DNA of 46,625 bases from Chlamydiota bacterium (GCA_013286075.1 JABDGJ010000005.1:1-46625); one strand, 5' to 3'. Shown: positions 33,394-42,436, counted from the stretch's first letter. Translations and numbers: made by a program. The notes: generated from the sequence alone by a model not told the origin.

Positions 33394-33840
33394 TCAAACT
33401 GTCTCAAATAATTCAATGATACTTATTGGATTTTGTAAAGTAAGAAGCTTTTTTCGTCGTTCCTCGTTTTTGATGGCTTGCGTCAAAGTCGATAAAATTT
33501 GTAAATATTCGGTTTGTTTATCATCGGGCCCGCCAATCATAAATACTAATCGGACGGGAGCTTGATCAAGAGCGTACCAATTTACCGGTTTTTGTAAAAT
33601 ACCAATTGCAATGAAAAATTGATTATAAAAAGCAAGCTTCGCATGAGGAATCGCCACACCCATTCCAATCCCAGTTGAGACAATTTTTTCTCTTTCAAGA
33701 ATGGCATTGTAAAATAGTTCTTTATTTTCTAATTTACCTGCACTGTAAATGCAATCGACAAGTTCCAACAATGTCTCATCTCTTGTTTGAGTGTGCAAAA
33801 ATAGGATAAGCCTTGGATCCATATAATGGGAAATATCCAT
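33394..33840 (-). CDS. ptsN: PTS IIA-like nitrogen-regulatory protein, single domain
   Basis: A 148-residue EIIA-Ntr domain with the phospho-His in GIGMGVAIPHAKL and the later block VRLVFMIGGPDDKQTEYLQIL. I place the start at ATG 33840 (MDISHYMDP), 16 bases after the dut stop; the frame is open further upstream but into dut. Gene order dut-ptsN-ptsN(HTH) matches CT292-CT291-CT290 in content. Probably a regulatory rather than sugar-transport protein. Confidence 0.92.
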   Translation of the reverse strand: MDISHYMDPRLILFLHTQTRDETLLELVDCIYSAGKLENKELFYNAILEREKIVSTGIGMGVAIPHAKLAFYNQFFIAIGILQKPVNWYALDQAPVRLVFMIGGPDDKQTEYLQILSTLTQAIKNEERRKKLLTLQNPISIIELFETV

Positions 33841-33856
33841 TCCTGAAATGCCTTTT

Positions 33857-34303
33857 CTAGTTTTGTCCTGTGTGACCAAAGCCGCCTTTACCTCTTTCTG
33901 TATATGCCAATTCAGATGAAACAAGAAAGCGGGCTCGTATTACAGAAGCAAGAACCATTTGAGCAATCCGCATTCCTGGAGTCACAATAAATTCTTTTTT
34001 TCCATGATTCATGAGAATCACTTTGATTTCTCCCCGATAATCGGAATCAATCGTTCCGGGAGTATTTAATACAGTCATTAGGTGGTGCAAAGCAAGACCG
34101 CTGCGGGGACGAATTTGAATTTCATACCCTTCTGGAATAGCCATGTGCAGACCTGTCGGAATAAGAGCAGAACATCCTGGCATAATTACGACAGATTCAG
34201 ATAAGCAAGCTTTTAGATCAGCGCCCGCTGCTCCGCTAGTCGCATAATGTGGCAGATATTCCTCATCACACACCTGCACTGGAATTTCTATAAAATGAGA
34301 CAT
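33857..34303 (-). CDS. dut: Deoxyuridine 5'-triphosphate nucleotidohydrolase
   Basis: A 148-residue trimeric dUTPase that prevents uracil incorporation. The five motifs are present in order: [43 protein letters not shown] and the C-terminal [11 protein letters not shown]. Lies 3 bases after accD and upstream of ptsN in the sodM-accD-dut-ptsN cluster. Confidence 0.96.
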   Translation of the reverse strand: MSHFIEIPVQVCDEEYLPHYATSGAAGADLKACLSESVVIMPGCSALIPTGLHMAIPEGYEIQIRPRSGLALHHLMTVLNTPGTIDSDYRGEIKVILMNHGKKEFIVTPGMRIAQMVLASVIRARFLVSSELAYTERGKGGFGHTGQN

Positions 34304-34306
34304 ATT

Positions 34307-35260
34307 TCAATGACTTACTAGTGAATTTTGCAATCTAGATGGCACTTTATTCTCTTTAGAATTTATAAGGCTATCTTTTTTATTCTGTTTTGGCATCAAA
34401 TCATTTTCTTCTAGAGGAGAATTCCCTTGTAGGAAATAAATGAATTCGCTCACCTTCTGCTTCATTTCATGGCGATGAACGATACAATCAATCATCCCAT
34501 GACGTAAAAGAAACTCAGACTGCTGGACTCCAGCAGGCAATTTTTGTCCGATTGTTTGCTCTATGACCCGTGGACCAGTAAAACAGACTAAAGCCTCTGG
34601 TTCAGCAATAATGATGTTCCCAAGAGATGCAAAAGAAGCAGTTACTCCTCCTGTAGTAGGATTTGTTAACACAGAAATATAAGGAATTCCTTCTTCGCTT
34701 AACTTGGCTAGTGCTGCTGCTGTTTTTGCCATTTGCATCAAAGATAAAATAGACTCTTGCATCCGAGCTCCTCCCGAAGTGCATACTACGACGACAGGAA
34801 TTTTTTGTGTCAAAGCCAATTCAATCAATCGAGTGAATCGCTCTCCGACCACGGAACCCATCGAACCACCAATGAAATTAAAATCCATGACACCTAAAGC
34901 GATTGTAACCTGATTTAGCTGACAGGTTCCTACAATAATTGCTTCGTTATTCCCAGATTTTTTTTGCGCATTTTTAATTCTTTCTGGATAAGGTTCCGTG
35001 TCGACAAAACCGAGTACATCTACAGGTTGCAGAGAGGTAAACAAAGGAACAAAGGTGCCAGGATCGCTTAAACTTTTAATCCGCTCATCCGCAGATAAGC
35101 GGTAATGATACTGGCATTTAGGACAACAATTTTGATTTTGTTCCAACTGTTGTGCGTGAATGAGCTCGCTGCAGTGGGTGCATTTTAACCAACCGCTAAA
35201 TCCATCCTTTTTTGTCGTCTGAATTTTGATTTTTGGCTTGTCTCGTGAAAATAGACCCAT
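34307..35260 (-). CDS. accD: Acetyl-CoA carboxylase carboxyltransferase subunit beta
   Basis: A 317-residue subunit that with AccA transfers CO2 from biotin to acetyl-CoA, the first step of fatty acid synthesis. The N-terminal zinc ribbon is formed by CTHC and CCPKC (residues ~28-50). GGSMGSVVGERFTRLIE, TSGGARMQESILSLMQM and PTTGGVTASFASLGNI are carboxyltransferase blocks. The last ~40 residues (after FLQGNSPLEENDL) are a charged, Asn/Lys-rich tail not needed for the fold. AGAAGGA lies upstream of the ATG. Confidence 0.95.
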   Translation of the reverse strand: MGLFSRDKPKIKIQTTKKDGFSGWLKCTHCSELIHAQQLEQNQNCCPKCQYHYRLSADERIKSLSDPGTFVPLFTSLQPVDVLGFVDTEPYPERIKNAQKKSGNNEAIIVGTCQLNQVTIALGVMDFNFIGGSMGSVVGERFTRLIELALTQKIPVVVVCTSGGARMQESILSLMQMAKTAAALAKLSEEGIPYISVLTNPTTGGVTASFASLGNIIIAEPEALVCFTGPRVIEQTIGQKLPAGVQQSEFLLRHGMIDCIVHRHEMKQKVSEFIYFLQGNSPLEENDLMPKQNKKDSLINSKENKVPSRLQNSLVSH

Positions 35261-35298
35261 CCGATCAATCCTTCTATATTAATTGTCATAATTTTAAT

Positions 35299-35328
35299 GA
35301 TAAAATCTATATTATACAAGATTTTATC
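35299..35328. promoter_or_regulatory. AT-rich inverted repeat between sodM and accD
   Basis: GATAAAATC and GATTTTATC form a perfect 9-base inverted repeat with a 12-base loop containing TATAAT-like sequence. It may be a weak terminator for sodM or an operator for accD. No stronger promoter consensus is visible in the 99-base gap. Confidence 0.3.
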
Positions 35329-35359
35329 TTAATGAGATTATTAATTTTTTTAATATTTG

Positions 35360-35989
35360 TTATGTAGCGGTGCTCGCTTTTTCAAATCTTTCTGATACAT
35401 TTTTCCAGTTCACCACATTCCAAATCGCTTTTACATAATCAGCTCTTACGTTTTTATATTGCAAATAATAGGAATGCTCCCACACGTCGATGCCAAGTAA
35501 AGGGACGAGTCCTTTTGCAATAAGGGGATCTTGATTATCGCAAGTAGATAAGACTAATCTTTGATGGGCTTTATCATATCCAAGCCAACCCCAACCAGAC
35601 CCTTGCACAGCCACTGCCTGTGTGGTCAATTGATCAATGAGGTGTTCCAAAGAACCAAAATCTTTTTTAATTGCTTGCGCCAATGTCCCTTCAGGAGGTT
35701 TTCCTCCTTCTTTATTTTGTGGCGATAAGTTGGTCCAAAAAATGGAATGATTGATATGTCCTCCCCCATTAAACTTAATAGCAGATAACAAAGAGGCCAT
35801 TTTTGGTAAATCTTGCTTGTGTTGCGCTTCATTGTATTGCTCAATCGCTTTATTCAAATTATTTACATATGTTTGGTGGTGTTTATCATAATGGAGCTTC
35901 ATAATTTCTCCGCTAATAAAAGGTTCTAAAGCCCCGAAATCATAAGGAAGAGGAGGAAGTTGGTACTGTTGTGCAGCTGATTGACTCAT
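35360..35989 (-). CDS. sodM: Superoxide dismutase (Mn/Fe)
   Basis: A 209-residue enzyme that dismutes superoxide. Metal ligands are visible in [20 protein letters not shown] and [24 protein letters not shown] and the central GSGWGWL are SOD hallmarks. I chose ATG 35989 ([10 protein letters not shown]), which is preceded by AAGGAG; the frame is open to a Met at 36058, but that lacks a ribosome binding site. A short hairpin, TTCAC-GAAAA-GTGAA, lies about 30 bases upstream. Mn versus Fe preference cannot be set by eye. Confidence 0.95.
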   Translation of the reverse strand: MSQSAAQQYQLPPLPYDFGALEPFISGEIMKLHYDKHHQTYVNNLNKAIEQYNEAQHKQDLPKMASLLSAIKFNGGGHINHSIFWTNLSPQNKEGGKPPEGTLAQAIKKDFGSLEHLIDQLTTQAVAVQGSGWGWLGYDKAHQRLVLSTCDNQDPLIAKGLVPLLGIDVWEHSYYLQYKNVRADYVKAIWNVVNWKNVSERFEKASTAT

Positions 35990-36193
35990 AGAAAACTCCT
36001 TGTGTAAGAATTGAAATACTTCACGAAAAGTGAACCAGAAAAAAGAATATAAATCCACTGTAAGAAAAGACGGCGGGACAAAGAACTTTCCGACTGAACC
36101 AAGAATTTCTATTTTTCTTTTACAAAGTTGAATTACTGATTGATTTTTATCTATTCATTTACTATAATCTATATAAAATTTTGGGAGAAAAAA

Positions 36194-37141
36194 ATGATAC
36201 AAGAAAAGATTTATTCCACATATCAATGGATTAACACTTGGCTACCTGGAACAAAGAAGTACTACTATTTTCATAAGACAAAATTAATAGAAGAAATTTC
36301 CTTGAATATTTTTGATCATTATATTCTTAGAAAAGTGTTTGGATGTTATAAAAAAACCCATCTTTCTACTGTTTTAAAAAAAGTATATCGCGCATCCTTA
36401 GGAATAGACGAAAAACCTCTAAAAAGCAACCACACCTACGAGGAAAAAAGTGTAGCTTTTATGCCCTACGAATATTTAAACAACGAATACAAAAATAGGA
36501 TGAAAAACCTTTTTTATAAAGCAAATGAATTGTATCTCAATAACAAAAACAGAGAAAAATTTATCGATGTCTTCACCTTTAACAACAATTATACTGTTGC
36601 CATGCATTATGAAACGGTAAACAACGGGGAAAAAATTGTGAGGGGTCAGAGACGTGTAACACAAGTAACGGACAATTTCTTCATTTCTACTGTTCAATTT
36701 AAGATTACTCATAAAGGCGCCAAAGGTGTTGAAGAGGATGTTTCTACAAAAATATCTATGTCAAAATTCACAGGATATACAGCTTTTTTGCAAATTTCGG
36801 AAAATAACTTAAAGAAGTCACCGCTAATTGATTGGATCACACGTATTGTTAATACAATTATGAAATATACCGATGAAATACCAATGGTTTCCTATCCAGA
36901 GTCCTACGAGGAAAATGAGAAAGTAATAGTTCAAAACAGGCGTGGGCAGTCAGTAGAGGTTGATGCCGAATCAGCAAGGAACAAGGAATTAGATAAGGCC
37001 ATGTGGCATGCGATTAAAATTACAAACTCTACTAAAAACTCTACTGTTTTTTTGATGAAGAAGAACGAAGACAATCCCGTTATAGACAAACCCATTTCAC
37101 TCAATTTTATTTATCCTCTTATGACTTTCACAAAAACATAA
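36194..37141 (+). CDS. Lineage-specific hypothetical protein, tandem copy 1
   Basis: A 315-residue protein with no recognised domain, no signal peptide and no membrane segment. It is rich in Lys, Asn and Tyr. The start at ATG 36194 (MIQEKIYSTYQW) is set by comparison with copy 2 and by GGGAGA eight bases upstream, also shared. The first ~130 residues are nearly the same as copy 2, including FDHYILRKVFGCYKKTHLST and NLFYKANE; the last third has diverged strongly. The two lie between sodM and hemD. Function unknown; a secreted effector family would fit but is not shown. Confidence 0.75.
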   Translation: MIQEKIYSTYQWINTWLPGTKKYYYFHKTKLIEEISLNIFDHYILRKVFGCYKKTHLSTVLKKVYRASLGIDEKPLKSNHTYEEKSVAFMPYEYLNNEYKNRMKNLFYKANELYLNNKNREKFIDVFTFNNNYTVAMHYETVNNGEKIVRGQRRVTQVTDNFFISTVQFKITHKGAKGVEEDVSTKISMSKFTGYTAFLQISENNLKKSPLIDWITRIVNTIMKYTDEIPMVSYPESYEENEKVIVQNRRGQSVEVDAESARNKELDKAMWHAIKITNSTKNSTVFLMKKNEDNPVIDKPISLNFIYPLMTFTKT

Positions 37142-37144
37142 AAA

Positions 37145-37193
37145 TAGGCAGCACTAATGGGACCGATGCTCCTCAAAATGATGTGGGAAGGAA
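37145..37193 (-). pseudogene. Duplicated fragment of the hemD 3' end between the tandem genes
   Basis: Forty-nine bases match 38281-38329, which is the 3' coding part of hemD, with four differences. On the - strand the frame continues past it into the tail of copy 1 and ends at the equivalent TAA, encoding a version of the hemD C-terminus. It shows that the duplication unit included the gene and the overlapping hemD tail. Confidence 0.7.
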
Positions 37194-37302
37194 CTTTCCG
37201 ATTAAAGCAAGAATTTCTATTTTTCTTTTACAAAGTTGAATTACTAATTGATTTTTATGTATTCATTCACTATCATTTTTATAAAATTTTGGGAGAAAAA
37301 AA

Positions 37303-38283
37303 ATGATACAAGAAAAGATTTATTCCACATATCAATGGGTTAACACTTGGCTACCTGGAACAAAAAAGTACTGCTATTTTGATGAGACAAAATCAATAAA
37401 AGAAATTTCCTTGAATATTTTTGATCATTATATTCTTAGAAAAGTGTTTGGATGTTATAAAAAAACACATCTTTCTACCGTTTTAAAAGAAGTATATTGT
37501 GCATCCTTAGGAATAGACGAAGAACCTCTAAAAAGCAACGACACACGCGAGGAAAAAAAAGGGGTCGCGTGCGAGGAAAAAAAGAGAGCTTTTCTTTCCT
37601 ACGAACATTTAGACAAAGAATACAAAGATAGGATGAAAAACCTTTTTTATAAAGCAAATGAATCGTATCTGAATAATAAAAACAGAGACAAATTTATCGA
37701 GGTCTTCACCTTTAACAAAAGATACACTGTTGCTATGCATTGTGAAACGGTAGACAACGAGGGAGAAGTTGGGAAAGGTCGAAGACGTGTAAAACAAGTA
37801 CCAAACGATTTCTTCATTTCTACTGTTCAATTTAAGATTACTCGTAAAGGTGTCAAAGACATTGTAGAGGATGCTTCTACGAAAATATCTATGTCAAAAT
37901 TCGAGGGACATGACAAGACATCTTATTTGCGTATTCCTGAGAACAGCTTAAAGGGTTCATTGCTAGCTAACAACGAGATCACACCTTTTGTTAATACAAT
38001 TTTGCATTATACCAGTGCAATAAAAGCAGTTTTATATAGAGAGCGTTACGAAGAAAATGAGAAAATGAAAATTAAAGGCGAGAAGTCTGGGTTGTCAGTA
38101 TCGGTAGATACCGCAGAACAAAGGGAAGAGAACTTTCGTGAGACAGGGTGGGGAACACTCGGTAGCACCTCCATTATTGATTATGACAAGAGTAGAGTGG
38201 AAGAAAACCCTCCACTTATACACAAGCCTATTTCACTCGATTTTATTTATCCTCTTATGGCTTCCACACAAACACGAAAATAG
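37303..38283 (+). CDS. Lineage-specific hypothetical protein, tandem copy 2
   Basis: A 326-residue paralogue of the preceding gene. Upstream DNA from about 37191 is also a duplicate of 36083 onward, so the leader and ribosome binding site (TTTTGGGAGAAAAAAA) were copied. Compared with copy 1 it carries an extra EEKKGVAC-type stretch near residue 85, which looks like an internal duplication. Its last 37 bases overlap the convergent hemD stop. The C-terminal third differs from copy 1 except for the final KPISLxFIYPLM block. Confidence 0.75.
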   Translation: MIQEKIYSTYQWVNTWLPGTKKYCYFDETKSIKEISLNIFDHYILRKVFGCYKKTHLSTVLKEVYCASLGIDEEPLKSNDTREEKKGVACEEKKRAFLSYEHLDKEYKDRMKNLFYKANESYLNNKNRDKFIEVFTFNKRYTVAMHCETVDNEGEVGKGRRRVKQVPNDFFISTVQFKITRKGVKDIVEDASTKISMSKFEGHDKTSYLRIPENSLKGSLLANNEITPFVNTILHYTSAIKAVLYRERYEENEKMKIKGEKSGLSVSVDTAEQREENFRETGWGTLGSTSIIDYDKSRVEENPPLIHKPISLDFIYPLMASTQTRK

Positions 38284-38897
38284 GCGGCAGTAATGGGACC
38301 GATGGTCCTCAAAATGAGGTGGGAAGGAATAATGTCGTGGCAAGAAAAGAAAGCATCGACAACGGAAGGGCTTGTAAATACAATTTCATCAAAAAAATCC
38401 AATTTTATCTCGGCAGCTGATTTAGGGATGGGGTCGTATAAAGAACAGCTCTTGTAGTGAATGGAGTGTGATTGCAAGTAATCGGAAATGAGTAGTCTTG
38501 CTTGTCCAGAATGGGGCCAAAAAAAATAAGCGTCCCTTGTATCTATTTCTTGTAATACTGTAATAATTCCTTCTGCTCGCTCCTCTTTTGCTACGAGAGT
38601 ATGATGTAATCCACTCTCTCGCAAGGCCCTCTCTGTTGCTTTGCCTACCGCAATAGTGATTTTATTTTCCCATAGAGAAAGATATCCAATACGATCTAGA
38701 TATTCCTGCAAAATGGGAATGGTATTTCTTGACGTAATGATGATGTGGGTGAATCGAGGAAATTCTTGTAAGCATTCTTGTATAGGAAAATCGACAAAAG
38801 GTCTGGGTTGAATTTCAATCAATGGCATATGAGTAATTACCTCCCCTTCTTGCGGAAGAGGACAATGCGTTCCCAAATAAAGAACTTGCTTAGTCAT
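38247..38897 (-). CDS. hemD: Uroporphyrinogen-III synthase
   Basis: A 216-residue protein of the uroporphyrinogen-III synthase fold, which closes and flips ring D of hydroxymethylbilane. Sequence is weakly conserved in this family, but the FTHIIITSRNTIPIL block, VGKATERALRES, and the late FTSPSVVDAFFSCH with RTIGPITAAYF are typical. The start ATG 38897 overlaps the hemC stop by 8 bases. It is the last gene of the rnc-radA-hemC-hemD run, and its 3' end overlaps tandem copy 2. Confidence 0.82.
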   Translation of the reverse strand: MTKQVLYLGTHCPLPQEGEVITHMPLIEIQPRPFVDFPIQECLQEFPRFTHIIITSRNTIPILQEYLDRIGYLSLWENKITIAVGKATERALRESGLHHTLVAKEERAEGIITVLQEIDTRDAYFFWPHSGQARLLISDYLQSHSIHYKSCSLYDPIPKSAAEIKLDFFDEIVFTSPSVVDAFFSCHDIIPSHLILRTIGPITAAYFRVCVEAIRG

Positions 38898-39576
38898 TTT
38901 TTCGTCCATCGATCGAAAAAAAAAGGTGTTGCAATGCGGTGTCGTCTTCATGACCTACGACGGCAAGTTTTCCCTGCCCCTCTACTGTCACTCCAGAAAG
39001 TCGAATCCGATTCAAATGGTGTAGCCCTAAACGGAGCAAAGCTGCCTCGGCAATAACAACTCCCTCCAATTCTCCTGCATATAGTTTAGCAAGTCTCTGC
39101 TCAATGGTTCCTCGAATATCACAAAATACAAAATCGTCCCGTATTTCTCGTATTCTATTTTCCCTCCTTTCGGATGAAGTTCCAATGCGAGCTCCTACGG
39201 GAAGAGTTTCGAATTGCGCTTCTGGTAATAATACTAAAGAGTCAGAAGAATCTATTCCAGTGGTGAGACAAAAGAGGATAAGCCCTTTTGCCATCACTTG
39301 TGGCAAATCTTTTGCAGAATGAATCCCGACCCTTCCTTTCTTTTCCAAAACCCATCGATCGATTTCTCTGGTAAAGAAATCGGTCTTTTCCAGAATGCGC
39401 AAAGAAGTGATTTGGTCTTGATCACCTGTTGTAGAAATCAAATGGGTCGAAAATTCGATGTCAGGATATTGCAATTGTAAGAGAATGCGAACTTCTTTGA
39501 CTTGTGCAATAGAAAGAGGAGAAGGACGAGCTCCCACTTCTATGAGAATATGATTAGACTTCTTTCGAAACTCCAT
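38890..39576 (-). CDS. hemC: Porphobilinogen deaminase, short form lacking the C-terminal cofactor domain
   Basis: A 228-residue hydroxymethylbilane synthase. IEVGARPSPLSIAQV, GIHSAKDLP (catalytic Asp) and IGTSSERRENRI with IRGTIEQRLAKL are intact. Typical HemC is about 310 residues and carries a domain 3 with the cysteine that holds the dipyrromethane cofactor; this protein ends soon after GQGKLAVVGHE and that cysteine region is absent. Chlamydial HemC proteins are also short as I recall. I chose ATG 39576, preceded by AGGGA; an upstream ATG at 39612 overlaps radA. Confidence 0.88.
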   Translation of the reverse strand: MEFRKKSNHILIEVGARPSPLSIAQVKEVRILLQLQYPDIEFSTHLISTTGDQDQITSLRILEKTDFFTREIDRWVLEKKGRVGIHSAKDLPQVMAKGLILFCLTTGIDSSDSLVLLPEAQFETLPVGARIGTSSERRENRIREIRDDFVFCDIRGTIEQRLAKLYAGELEGVVIAEAALLRLGLHHLNRIRLSGVTVEGQGKLAVVGHEDDTALQHLFFSIDGRKND

Positions 39577-39580
39577 TTCC

Positions 39581-40954
39581 CTAACGAAAGACGGCATCGA
39601 CAGCTTCCTCAACTAGGTCTACTCCATAGAGAGAAATCTTTTTTCGCAGTTCTTCACTAATTCCTTTTTGGTTTCTTTTGGGAAGAATGCATCGTTGAAA
39701 CCCCATGTGAATCGCCTCTTTTAAACGGCTTTCGATACGAGAGACACTTCTTACTTCTCCTCCCAAACCCACCTCTCCAATCACGATTGTTTCGGAGTCC
39801 AGAATCCGATTTTGCATCGAAGAAGCTGTAGCTAATATGATTCCTAAATCGATAGCGGGCTCTATGATGCGAAGTCCGCCAGCTACTGAAACAAATACAT
39901 CGCATTTGTGAAGGTGATAACCTAGTCTTTTTTCTAAAACAGCTAACAAAAGAGCTAATCGATTTTGATCTAATCCCGCACACCTTCTAGAAGGCGTGCT
40001 AAAGACTGTTGCGGTCACTAATGCCTGGATTTCGACAAGAATAGGTCTGGATCCTTCCAATGTTGGAATAATGACAGAGCCTACGCTTTCTTTTCGCCTT
40101 TCTTCCAGAAAAATCTCCGAAGGGTTTGGAACTTCTACAAGTCCTGTTTGTTTCATTTGGAAAACAGCAATTTCATCAGTAGGGCCAAATCGATTTTTCA
40201 CTACTCGAATCATTCGATAATGGTATTGTTTGTCTCCTTCGAAATATAGGACTGTATCGACCAAATGCTCTAAAACTCTTGGACCAGCAATCTCCCCTGA
40301 CTTTGTTACATGACCAATGAGAAAAATAGCTATCCTTCTTCCTTTTGCCAAATGCATGAATTCTGTTGTTGTTTCGCGCACTTGAGAAACCGATCCAGGA
40401 GCAGAGCTGATTTCGCTTTTGTACACAATCTGAATAGAATCAATGATTACCACATCAGGAGAAATTTGATCGATCTGGTTTTTGATTAAAGAAAAATTGG
40501 TTTCACAAAGCAATAAGAGGCGATCATTTTGCATCTGCAAGCGACGAGCCCGAAGGGAAGTTTGTTCTACAGATTCTTCTCCACACACATACAAAACAGT
40601 AAGTCCTTGCGAAGCCAAAGCATCTGATAATTGCAAAAGAAGGGTCGATTTTCCAATTCCCGGATCTCCTCCAACTAAAGTCAAAGATCCTGGTACAATA
40701 CCTCCTCCTACAAGTCGATCATATTCGGCAATGTGGGTTAACATCCGTGGAACTGTTTGTAATTCTACTTCTGTCAGTCGAACAGGACGGCTAGCAACTT
40801 GTGCTGCTTGTGCTTCAAATCGCCGAGAAAGGGAAGAAAGCTCTATTTCTTCTTGAAATGTATTCCATTTTTCGCAGGAGAGGCATTGACCAGACCACTT
40901 CATTTGTTTTTGGCCACATTCTGAACAATACCAAACTGTTTTTTGCTTGCTCAT
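39581..40954 (-). CDS. radA: DNA repair protein RadA
   Basis: A 457-residue RecA-like branch-migration factor. The N-terminal C4 zinc finger CSECGQKQMKWSGQCLSC is followed by Walker A GGDPGIGKSTLLLQ and the RadA-specific KNRFGPTDEIAVF. The C-terminal Lon-protease-like domain includes DLGIILATASS and GEVGLGGEVRSV. The start ATG 40954 overlaps the rnc stop as ATGA; an upstream Met at 40984 lies within rnc. Confidence 0.95.
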   Translation of the reverse strand: MSKQKTVWYCSECGQKQMKWSGQCLSCEKWNTFQEEIELSSLSRRFEAQAAQVASRPVRLTEVELQTVPRMLTHIAEYDRLVGGGIVPGSLTLVGGDPGIGKSTLLLQLSDALASQGLTVLYVCGEESVEQTSLRARRLQMQNDRLLLLCETNFSLIKNQIDQISPDVVIIDSIQIVYKSEISSAPGSVSQVRETTTEFMHLAKGRRIAIFLIGHVTKSGEIAGPRVLEHLVDTVLYFEGDKQYHYRMIRVVKNRFGPTDEIAVFQMKQTGLVEVPNPSEIFLEERRKESVGSVIIPTLEGSRPILVEIQALVTATVFSTPSRRCAGLDQNRLALLLAVLEKRLGYHLHKCDVFVSVAGGLRIIEPAIDLGIILATASSMQNRILDSETIVIGEVGLGGEVRSVSRIESRLKEAIHMGFQRCILPKRNQKGISEELRKKISLYGVDLVEEAVDAVFR

Positions 40955-41697
40955 CGACCTTTGCCATATTCGGTTTGTGGACATACTCTCAGTACAGCAT
41001 TCTGGGCAGCAGCTTGTTGCGCTTCTTTCTTAGAAGGGCCTACTCCCCTTCCGATTTCTCGGTTATTCATGGAAACTACAATTTCAAATATTTTGCTGTG
41101 ATCAGGACCTGTTGCTTGCAATACCTCATACACGGGAGTCTGTTGAAATTTTTTTTGACTATAATCTTGCAAAATCGCTTTCCAATTCTGCAAAGGAGTT
41201 TTAATAATTTTTTCAAAATCGTCAGAAAAATGATAAAATAAAAAATTTTTTACTGATTCTATCCCGCGATCTAAATAAATGGCTCCTATCAAGGCCTCAA
41301 AAAGATCGGCCACAATTGTTATTCTTCCTCTTCCGTCATTTCGTTGTTCTCCTTTACCAAGCAAGACAAAAGAAGCAATACCCAGTTTTTGGAGATAATT
41401 GGCACAAGAAGCAGATTCCACCAGCCGGGAGCGGAGGTAAGAGAGCTCGCCCTCAGGAACATCAGGCAGGGTGAGGTATAGGTAGTGGGACATGATGAGT
41501 CCCAAGACCGCATCTCCTAAAAATTCGAGTCGTTCGTTATGTTCTTTGATCATCTTATTTTCATTCAAAAAAGAGCGATGGATGAAGGCAAGGGTTAATA
41601 GAGAACGATTAAGAAAAGAATATCTAATTTTTTTTTCAATGTCGTCGATATGCTGAAGTAAATGATCGATGTTGTTCATATAGGCAAAAAAAGTCAT
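40951..41697 (-). CDS. rnc: Ribonuclease III
   Basis: A 248-residue double-strand RNA nuclease. The catalytic signature ERLEFLGDAVLGLIMSHYLY and the Glu in DLFEALIGAIYLD are present, with a C-terminal dsRNA-binding domain (VYEVLQATGPDHSKIFEIVV, GPSKKEAQQAAAQNAV). Start 41697 has AGGAA directly upstream. First gene of the - strand rnc-radA-hemC-hemD operon; divergent from the CT296-like gene. Confidence 0.95.
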   Translation of the reverse strand: MTFFAYMNNIDHLLQHIDDIEKKIRYSFLNRSLLTLAFIHRSFLNENKMIKEHNERLEFLGDAVLGLIMSHYLYLTLPDVPEGELSYLRSRLVESASCANYLQKLGIASFVLLGKGEQRNDGRGRITIVADLFEALIGAIYLDRGIESVKNFLFYHFSDDFEKIIKTPLQNWKAILQDYSQKKFQQTPVYEVLQATGPDHSKIFEIVVSMNNREIGRGVGPSKKEAQQAAAQNAVLRVCPQTEYGKGR

Positions 41698-41731
41698 TTC
41701 CTGTTATTCTTTCCCCTAAAAATAGAAGATT

Positions 41732-42436
41732 ATGAAATTAACAACAAGTAAAGAACAACGAGATTTTTTTCAAAAAAATGGGTGGATCGAATTTGAGGAA
41801 ATCCTGACAGAAGAGCAGCTTACTCTTATGCGAGAAAGCATACGACAAGTCCTTGCCAAAAGGCTACGACCTTCTTCTTATCAGTTTGTTCCCTCTTCGC
41901 CAGAAAACGTCTACGCTCAAGGTCACGATCTTTGGCGCGAAAATAGCAAGTTGCAACAATGCATATCGCGTACCAAGTTTACAGAGGTGGTAGTAGAATT
42001 AGGCGGGAAAAAACCACTGCGATTGGGATATGATCAATTTTTCCCCGAACAACGAGCCATATCTCAAACAAAACTCTATCCCCCATTTCTTCAACAATCC
42101 GCCTCTTTGCAACAAATTAGCTGCATTAGCAATCTATGCTGCGGTCTCATGATCGCTTTAACTTCTTCTGCGCAATCGGAAGGGGAAACTACTTCGGCCG
42201 ATATTTTTCCACATCAACAGGGACGTGTCGTCTTTATAAATCCTTTGCTTCCTATTCCATGGAATGCATTACTTACCTATCATAGCAACCAACAATTGTA
42301 TATGGTTGTCTATACACTTTCTCTTTCTCATTACACGTTACAGCCGGAAGATCCTCATACACATCAATTGAAACGGCTAGGATATATTTTTAATGACAAG
42401 TTACGCGATTCCATCCATCCCATTGTATTGCGATGA
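41732..42436 (+). CDS. CT296-like protein, non-heme iron oxygenase fold (putative)
   Basis: A 234-residue protein that by position (next to rnc-radA) and by its N-terminal FFQKNGWIEFEEILTEEQL corresponds to CT296 of C. trachomatis. That protein was reported to have a fold like Fe(II)/2-oxoglutarate-dependent enzymes. The N-terminal helix-strand-helix is typical of phytanoyl-CoA dioxygenase-like proteins, but I cannot point to a convincing HxD...H metal triad. A catalytic role is therefore unproven. The stop overlaps the lplA start (ATGA). Confidence 0.7.
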   Translation: MKLTTSKEQRDFFQKNGWIEFEEILTEEQLTLMRESIRQVLAKRLRPSSYQFVPSSPENVYAQGHDLWRENSKLQQCISRTKFTEVVVELGGKKPLRLGYDQFFPEQRAISQTKLYPPFLQQSASLQQISCISNLCCGLMIALTSSAQSEGETTSADIFPHQQGRVVFINPLLPIPWNALLTYHSNQQLYMVVYTLSLSHYTLQPEDPHTHQLKRLGYIFNDKLRDSIHPIVLR

